The notes beneath the pieces were generated by a model, which made no database searches, was not told the origin of the DNA, and saw only the letters and a program-made list of their open reading frames with translations. Shown piece by piece: positions 1 to 3,872 of a stretch of 5,472 bases of DNA (position 1 is its first letter; every line of letters starts with the position of its first letter). Location of the stretch: positions 1 through 5,472 of the forward strand of contig CAJPSE010000126.1 of NCBI GenBank assembly GCA_905373185.1. The letters are read 5' to 3'. Both the position numbers and the translations under genes were made by a program. The stretch comes from an uncultured Fretibacterium sp. (GTDB lineage: Bacteria; Synergistota; Synergistia; Synergistales; Aminobacteriaceae).

Positions 1-226
1 TCGCCCCCACAGTCTGGAACACGATGGCGATCCAGCCCTCCTCCGCGTTGGCGTCCGCGATGGTCAAGGGCACCCTCTCCCCCAGGTCCCGATTGATCTG
101 GAAGATGATAAACTGCCCCGCCTTCCGGTTCCGCGCGATCTCCGGCGCCGTCACCTTGAAGTAGTAGACGCTCTGCCCCCTCTCAAGGTCATGAGAGAGC
201 TGCCTTTTTTCCAGAATCGTATGCAA
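1..226 (-). CDS. NfnA/SudB-like FAD/NAD(P)-binding reductase subunit (N-terminal 75 residues, cut by window start)
   Basis: Related proteins are the FAD- and NAD(P)-binding small subunit of NADH-dependent ferredoxin:NADP+ oxidoreductase or sulfide dehydrogenase, cytoplasmic flavoenzymes that move electrons between ferredoxin and pyridine nucleotides. The visible protein starts MHTILEKRQL, then has YYFKVTAPEIARNRKAGQF (residues 21-39) and RVPLTIADAN (51-60), followed by GWIAIVFQTVG. The APEIA..xAGQF strand and the R-x-P-L-T-I-A-D flavin segment match this family; PyrK-type subunits normally have an RRP[FI]SI-like segment instead. The start is inferred to be TTG at 226: the frame has a stop at 268-266, no ATG in the visible part, and an AGGGGGAAGG purine run at 240-231 just upstream. 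The C-terminal NAD(P) and Fe-S parts are outside the window. A large partner subunit might lie downstream, which cannot be seen. Assignment to the family is fairly firm; the exact physiological partner is open. Confidence 0.72.
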   Translation of the reverse strand, partial: MHTILEKRQLSHDLERGQSVYYFKVTAPEIARNRKAGQFIIFQINRDLGERVPLTIADANAEEGWIAIVFQTVGA

Positions 227-445
227 ATAACCTTCCCCCTCGCGATAGTGAAATAAAGGTATTTCTTACAATGGCGCGCCTTCTGCTCCAGAATGAAGAC
301 GCACCGGAAACTCAAGCCTCCGGAACGAAAGCATCCAGACAGGAAACCTCCGCCGTGATACGTCCGCATTCCCCTTGCAAAAGATTTTTCGACGTCCCGA
401 CGGATATCCCCCTGGAAGAAGAACGCCCGCCGGGTTTCATCTTTT

Positions 446-481
446 TTCCGAATCTCAATTTCTTTCCGAATCTCAATTTCC
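446..481. repeat. 18-bp direct tandem repeat, two copies
   Basis: TTCCGAATCTCAATTTCT at 446-463 is followed at once by TTCCGAATCTCAATTTCC at 464-481, 17 of 18 bases identical. A diverged further part, TTCCGAACTTCGATTT, begins at 478. The period is a multiple of three, so overlapping open frames show a repeated short peptide on either strand, but none of them looks like a real gene. Confidence 0.85.
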
Positions 482-596
482 GAACTTCGATTTTTCTGTC
501 GAACGGTATGGAGCCCCACAATCCCTCCCCTTCATGATAAGCCTTTTTTCGCAATAAGACAAGGTTTTCCCGCCCGCTCTTTTCACTCGGAAGGAA

Positions 597-627
597 GGGC
601 GGAGGGGAGGGGAGGGGAGAAACGGGG
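597..627 (+). other. G-quadruplex-forming motif in a purine tract
   Basis: Four runs of four G lie at 604-607, 609-612, 614-617 and 624-627, separated by loops of 1, 1 and 6 bases, with one more GGG at 597-599. This satisfies the usual G4 pattern on the plus strand, which is the coding strand for pgi. The core is three tandem AGGGG units (603-617). It lies about 280 bases before the pgi start. Whether it folds or is transcribed is not shown by sequence. Confidence 0.7.
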
Positions 628-772
628 TAAATCGTTCCGATGAAACGACTCTCCTCAACAATCATGAAGGGCGGAGAAATGTATGAAAGGCAGAGAACTG
701 TTTCAAGTGCGGCGAAAATATAATGCAACGAGATATAATTTGTTCTCACCCGAGCACGGCGTACTCCTGCGG

Positions 773-801
773 CTGTTTTTCGGCCTCGATTATGCTAAGA
801 T
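773..801 (+). promoter_or_regulatory. Candidate pgi promoter with extended -10
   Basis: TGCTAAGAT at 793-801 reads as an extended -10 (TG, one base, TAAGAT). The -35 position 17 bases upstream is CTGTTT (773-778), a poor match, which is tolerable with an extended -10. It would give a leader of roughly 100 bases. The perfect TATAAT at 719-724 is a competing candidate, also without a good -35. This is a pattern match only. Confidence 0.3.
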
Positions 802-892
802 ACAAAAGTAAAATACGGTTCTTCCGTTGAACGAGCGGGCTCCGGCGAGGAGCGGCAAACGCATTCTTTTGACGATGATTTCGATCCAGACG

Positions 893-898
893 AGGAGG
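893..898 (+). promoter_or_regulatory. Ribosome binding site of pgi
   Basis: A perfect AGGAGG sits 7 bases before the ATG at 906. It fixes the pgi start; the same frame has a TGA ten codons upstream of that ATG, so a longer N-terminus is not possible. Confidence 0.85.
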
Positions 899-905
899 GG
901 TCTCA

Positions 906-2291
906 ATGCAGGAAAGATCCTTGCTGTCGCTGGCCTACGGCGCGGCACTCACGGGAGGGGACAGGGCCGTCGCCTTTGCGGATATCGACGCTTTGACGCC
1001 CAGGCTCCAGGCGGGGGACGCCTGGCTGCGGGAAAACGCGGCCGCGGGCAGGCAGGGTTTCGGATGGATGGACCTCCCGGGGCGCAACGTTGATGCCATT
1101 CAGACGCTGGCCCGATGGCTGGCCACCCGCGAATCGATCGTCCAGGTGGGAATCGGGGGGTCCGCGCTGGGCAACCTCATGCTCCACAACGCCCTCCTCC
1201 CCTCCTTCTGGAACGAGCTGCCCGCCTCGAAGCGCAACGCGCCGCGCTTCTTTATGGCCGACAACGTGGACTCCGCCGAGAACCGTGCCATCTGGGACCT
1301 CATCAATCCGGAGAGCACCGCCGTCGTCGTCGTCAGCAAATCGGGAAGCACGGCGGAGACGGCCGCAAATTTTCTCTTCTTCTGGGAGAAGCTGAGGGAC
1401 ACGCTGGGAGAGGCATCGGCCCGTGAACGGGTCGTCGTGGTGACGGACAAGGAGAAGGGGATCCTCCGTCCCTTCGTCGAGGAGACCGGGTGCAAAAGCC
1501 TGGTGCTTCCCGAGGACGTCGGGGGACGTTTTTCCGTACTGTCCTGCGTTGGGCTCCTCTCGGCCTGGGCGCTCGGCATCGACTGCAAGGAGCTGCTGCA
1601 GGGGGCCCGCGAGCTCGACGTGCGGCTGAGCCGGTCCGCCTCGGTCATGGAGAACCCGGCCTGGATCCTGGCCGGGCTCAACCTCATGCACATGGATCGA
1701 GGGCGCAACATCAACGTCCTGATGGCCTACGCCGACCCCCTGGAGCGTTTCGGGGAGTGGTTCGCGCAGCTCTGGGGCGAGTCCCTGGGCAAGGACGGCA
1801 AGGGGTCCACGCCCGTGCGCGCCCTGGGCGCCATCGATCAGCACTCGCAAATTCAGCTCTACACCTCGGGGCCGGACGACAAATTCTACACCATCCTCAC
1901 CGTGGACCAGGGCAAGGGGGACATCGCCCTGCCCGCCGCGTCGGAAAAATCCTTCGACAAGCTCTCCTACCTGTACGGAAAATCGATGGACACGCTGAGA
2001 AACTTCGAGGCCGAGGCCACGGCGGCGGCGCTGCACAAGGTCGGCCGCCCCGTCGTCTCGCTCTCCATCCCGGCCCTAGACGCCCTCCGGCTGGGGGCGC
2101 TCATCCAGTTCTACGAGTACGTAACGGCCCTGACGGGCTACCTCATGGGGGTGGACCCGTTCGACCAGCCCGGGGTCGAGCAGGGCAAAAACTATACCTA
2201 CGGACTGATGGGGCGCTCCGGCTTCGAGGCGGACGCGCAGGAGGTCCGCACCCTGTCCGGCAGGATCGGAGAGCGCGTCGCCGCCTTTTGA
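906..2291 (+). CDS. pgi: Glucose-6-phosphate isomerase
   Basis: Interconverts glucose 6-phosphate and fructose 6-phosphate in the cytoplasm (glycolysis, gluconeogenesis, entry to the pentose phosphate route). The protein is 461 residues, the length of the short bacterial form. Two SIS sugar-phosphate domains are visible. The first has GIGGSALG (82-89) and the phosphate-binding SKSGST (144-149). PGI signature 1 is EDVGGRFSVLS (203-213) and signature 2 is GVDPFDQPGVEQGK (415-428). The known catalytic residues map to E292 in WGESLGK, H313 in DQHSQIQ and K428, so the enzyme should be active. The start is set by AGGAGG 7 bases upstream. It stands alone on the plus strand: a long spacer precedes it and a hairpin terminator follows 39 bases after its stop. 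The final codons and stop are copied in a 16-bp tandem repeat. Identification is secure; a bifunctional phosphoglucose/phosphomannose role cannot be excluded. Confidence 0.97.
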   Translation: MQERSLLSLAYGAALTGGDRAVAFADIDALTPRLQAGDAWLRENAAAGRQGFGWMDLPGRNVDAIQTLARWLATRESIVQVGIGGSALGNLMLHNALLPSFWNELPASKRNAPRFFMADNVDSAENRAIWDLINPESTAVVVVSKSGSTAETAANFLFFWEKLRDTLGEASARERVVVVTDKEKGILRPFVEETGCKSLVLPEDVGGRFSVLSCVGLLSAWALGIDCKELLQGARELDVRLSRSASVMENPAWILAGLNLMHMDRGRNINVLMAYADPLERFGEWFAQLWGESLGKDGKGSTPVRALGAIDQHSQIQLYTSGPDDKFYTILTVDQGKGDIALPAASEKSFDKLSYLYGKSMDTLRNFEAEATAAALHKVGRPVVSLSIPALDALRLGALIQFYEYVTALTGYLMGVDPFDQPGVEQGKNYTYGLMGRSGFEADAQEVRTLSGRIGERVAAF

Positions 2292-2313
2292 ACCTCTCGC
2301 CTTTTGAACTTCT
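2282..2313. repeat. 16-bp tandem duplication spanning the pgi stop codon
   Basis: CGCCTTTTGAACCTCT (2282-2297) is followed directly by CGCCTTTTGAACTTCT (2298-2313), 15 of 16 identical. The first copy contains the last codons of pgi and its TGA (2289-2291); the second lies just after it. Confidence 0.85.
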
Positions 2314-2330
2314 AAAAAGGGGACAAAACG

Positions 2331-2376
2331 ATTCCCCGTGGGAAGGCCCTTCGGTCGGGGCCCTTCCACGGGGAAT
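2331..2376. terminator. Bidirectional hairpin terminator between convergent genes
   Basis: ATTCCCCGTGGGAAGGCCC (2331-2349) pairs with GGGCCCTTCCACGGGGAAT (2358-2376) across an 8-base loop: a 19-bp stem with one G-U pair and one A-C mismatch. On the plus strand TTTT ends the stem (2376-2379); on the minus strand the stem is followed by CGTTTTG. It can therefore end both pgi and the minus-strand kinase-like gene whose stop is at 2423. Confidence 0.9.
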
Positions 2377-2422
2377 TTTCATACGATTCGTGATTTGTAC
2401 GATGACGCGGCGATGAAGGGCC

Positions 2423-3049
2423 TCATTCCGCCCCGCGCATCCTCGCCTCCGCGGCCAGGCGGATCAGCCCCGCCGCAAGCTCGAGCCCCAGGGATGTCGT
2501 GTTCACGGCGAGGTCGAAGTCGTGAACGTCGCCCCACTTCGACGTCGTATAGTGCTCGTAGTAGTTAGCCCGCCCGCGGTCCATGCGGTTCAGCAGGTCC
2601 TCGGCGCCGGCCTCCGGGACCCCGTACTGCGAGACGATCCGGCGCAGGCGGTCCTCCCTCTCCCCATGCACGAAGACCCTCAGACAGTTCGGGTCCCTGC
2701 GCAGCAGATACGCGGCGCACCTCCCGACAAGGACGCACCCGCCCTCCTCCGCCAGGCGCTCTATCACCTTGGACTGAGCGATAAAGAGCCGGTCTCCCAT
2801 GGGAGGCTCGACCCAGAACAGGCCGTCCCGAACCGCACCGCCCCCCATCGAAAGGCTGAAGAGAAACTTGTTCGCCGCCTCGGCCTCGGCATCCTCGAAC
2901 GCCTCGGGGGCAAAACCGCTCTCCCGCGCTGCGATGGCTATCAGCGCCCTGTCGTAGAACCGAAGGTCCAGTTCCTGCGCAATCCTTTCCCCAAGCAGGC
3001 GTCCGCCGCTGCCGAACTCCCTGCTGACCGCCACCACCAGACGACGCAT
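2423..3049 (-). CDS. Cytidylate kinase-like family protein
   Basis: A 208-residue P-loop nucleotide-binding protein of the cytidylate-kinase-like family (Pfam Cytidylate_kin2 type). Some relatives are annotated as CMP kinases, but for most the substrate is unproven. The N-terminal nucleotide loop is SREFGSGGR (9-17), with a G-S-G-G-R variant rather than a classical GKS/T Walker A. Then come FYD (31-33), the family segments QSKVIERLA (92-100), CVLVGRCAAYLL (105-116), the helix MDRGRANYYEHYT (156-168), WGD (172-174) and DLAVNTTSLG (179-188). I chose the ATG at 3049 because AGGAGG (3061-3056) lies 6 bases upstream and the family normally begins a few residues before the SREFGSGG loop. An in-frame ATG at 3085 would add 12 charged residues, but it sits at the tip of the upstream palindromic element. 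It is the last gene before the shared terminator. Family is secure, substrate is not. Confidence 0.88.
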   Translation of the reverse strand: MRRLVVAVSREFGSGGRLLGERIAQELDLRFYDRALIAIAARESGFAPEAFEDAEAEAANKFLFSLSMGGGAVRDGLFWVEPPMGDRLFIAQSKVIERLAEEGGCVLVGRCAAYLLRRDPNCLRVFVHGEREDRLRRIVSQYGVPEAGAEDLLNRMDRGRANYYEHYTTSKWGDVHDFDLAVNTTSLGLELAAGLIRLAAEARMRGAE

Positions 3050-3055
3050 GATCCG

Positions 3056-3061
3056 CCTCCT
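3056..3061 (-). promoter_or_regulatory. Ribosome binding site deciding the kinase-like gene start
   Basis: AGGAGG on the minus strand, 6 bases before the ATG at 3049. It favours that start over the in-frame ATG at 3085, which has only a weak GGAATCGGA before it. Confidence 0.8.
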
Positions 3062-3083
3062 CTCATCTCTCTCAGCTTTTTCC

Positions 3084-3207
3084 ATTCCGATTCCAGATCA
3101 TTCGCAGACAAGGCGGCTTTTGCGAACCGCAGCGAGGGCGTACAAAGAGGTACGTCGAGCAAGGTGAGCAAAAACAACGAAGTATGCGATTGATCTGGAA
3201 TCGGAAT
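3084..3207. repeat. 124-bp palindromic element with 23-bp terminal inverted repeats (MITE- or large REP-like)
   Basis: The left end 3084-3106 (begins ATTCCGATTCCAGATCA) is the reverse complement of 3185-3207 with a single mismatch. The symmetry continues inside: after an 11-base by 11-base unpaired part, TTTTGC (3118-3123) pairs with GCAAAA (3168-3173). After a further 15 by 13 bases, partly pairable, CGTAC (3139-3143) pairs with GTACG (3150-3154) around the 6-base loop AAAGAG. The whole element can fold as one long interrupted hairpin. It codes for nothing evident, begins exactly at the queH stop codon and ends 34 bases before the kinase-like start. No clear target-site duplication is visible. 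This architecture is typical of miniature non-autonomous elements; copy number in the genome is unknown. Confidence 0.8.
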
Positions 3208-3803
3208 CAGGGGGAGACCGCCGCTGCGGGGCGGGAGCGCGCCCCCCGCCCCAAAAGGCTCGGAAGACAGCCGCAGTAGTTCTGCCGGTACAGCCCCATC
3301 TCCCGGGACAGCTTCAAGGACCGCAAGAAGCCGTCGTTTTTTCGCCACACGCGGGGCTCCCAGTCCAGTCCATGCCAGCCGCAGATCTCCTCTCCCAGGC
3401 GGAGTATCCTCGGGACGTCCTTGTGCGGACTGGTCGTCAGGCTGGAGCACAGGCGCCCATAGCCCCTCCTCCGAGCCTCGAGGGCCGCGGCCTCCAGCTG
3501 GAGGGCGAAGCAGGCCGTGCACCTCGAGCCCCCCTCCGGCTCCTCCATCAGGCCGGCCATCCTGTCGAACCAGCCTCGGGGAAGGTAGGGAGCCTCGACT
3601 ACGGGCACGGACTCGCAGTCCCGGAGGGTGTGCAGCGCGGCAAGGCGCCGGAGGTACTCCTCCCGAGGATGGATGTTGGAGCCGTAGAAAAAGCCGGACA
3701 CCTCCCACCCCTCCGCCCGGAGCTCGCGCATCGGCACCGTCGCGTCGGGCGCGCAGCAGATATGAAGCATCATGCGCCCCACCGTTGCACGCCCCGCCGT
3801 CAT
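3207..3803 (-). CDS. queH: Epoxyqueuosine reductase QueH
   Basis: Reduces epoxyqueuosine to queuosine at the wobble base of GUN-anticodon tRNAs, the last step of queuosine synthesis; QueH (DUF208) is the non-orthologous alternative to QueG. The 198-residue protein has the family's metal ligands: LHICCAPD (13-20, with C16, C17, D20), C95-x2-C98 in GSRCTACF and C177-x-C179 in YRQNYCGC. FYGSNIHPREEYLRR (39-53), SLTTSPHKDV (121-130) and WRKNDGFLRSLKLSRE (153-168) also match. From the T. maritima structure as I recall it, these Cys and the Asp bind an Fe-S cluster and a nearby iron. The ATG at 3803 is the first canonical start in the frame. ATG at 3773 or 3770, just before LHICCAP, fits the usual family N-terminus and is a real alternative. 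It lies 69 bases after the tkt stop and in the same frame. Its stop codon touches the palindromic element. Confidence 0.92.
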   Translation of the reverse strand: MTAGRATVGRMMLHICCAPDATVPMRELRAEGWEVSGFFYGSNIHPREEYLRRLAALHTLRDCESVPVVEAPYLPRGWFDRMAGLMEEPEGGSRCTACFALQLEAAALEARRRGYGRLCSSLTTSPHKDVPRILRLGEEICGWHGLDWEPRVWRKNDGFLRSLKLSREMGLYRQNYCGCLPSLLGRGARSRPAAAVSP

Positions 3804-3818
3804 GGCAATCCGTCCATC

Positions 3819-3863
3819 CTCAAACAGAACCGCCTCAAACAGCCTTTTCTCAAACAGAGCCGC
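3819..3863. repeat. 15-bp tandem repeat, three copies, between tkt and queH
   Basis: CTCAAACAGAACCGC (3819-3833), CTCAAACAGCCTTTT (3834-3848) and CTCAAACAGAGCCGC (3849-3863): the first nine bases are identical in all three, and copies 1 and 3 differ at one base overall. On the minus strand, in the shared tkt/queH frame, the units read AALFE, KRLFE, AVLFE. Confidence 0.9.
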
Positions 3864-3872
3864 ACGCGCCGC

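Larger units (their letters stand above)
227..905. other. Long non-coding spacer between divergent genes
   Basis: This 679-base gap separates the minus-strand flavoprotein gene from pgi. It is visibly richer in A and T than the genes, with TATAAT hexamers at 719-724 and 734-739. It contains an 18-bp tandem repeat (446-481), a G-rich purine tract (593-627) and a small hairpin GCTCC/GGAGC (839-853) in the pgi leader. Open frames on both strands exist (for example 271-537 plus and 312-749 minus), but they have no recognisable domain, are low-complexity across the repeats, and lack convincing ribosome sites. I see no tRNA and no riboswitch fold that I recognise. It probably holds promoters for both flanking genes and may contain a decayed gene. 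Confidence 0.6.

Noticed and set aside
271..537. An 88-codon plus-strand open frame in the divergent spacer
   Set aside because: It has no recognisable domain, mixed third-position base use unlike the genes, only a distant weak AAAGG before it, and much of its sequence is the 18-bp repeat.
312..749. A 145-codon minus-strand open frame in the divergent spacer
   Set aside because: Its translation is driven by the G-rich tract (proline/serine run) and the 18-bp repeat. I see no family resemblance or good ribosome site.
869..874. TTGACG as a -35 box for pgi
   Set aside because: The -10 position 17 bases downstream falls on GAGGAG, which is the ribosome binding site, so no promoter is possible there.
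827..1093. An 88-codon frame starting at a TTG and running into pgi
   Set aside because: Most of it overlaps pgi out of frame, and the arginine/glycine-rich translation is typical of a GC-rich shadow.
903..2036. A 377-codon open frame antisense to pgi
   Set aside because: It is the complement-strand shadow of a GC-rich gene. The pgi protein in the other strand has complete family motifs, and the antisense translation is low-complexity with no domain.
3050..3206. The palindrome as an intrinsic terminator of queH
   Set aside because: The stem is interrupted by large unpaired segments and is not followed by a T run on the minus strand; the next bases lead into the ribosome site of the kinase-like gene.
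3819..3863. The 15-bp triple repeat as a CRISPR-like array
   Set aside because: The units are contiguous, only 15 bases long and without spacers, and no cas gene is present.
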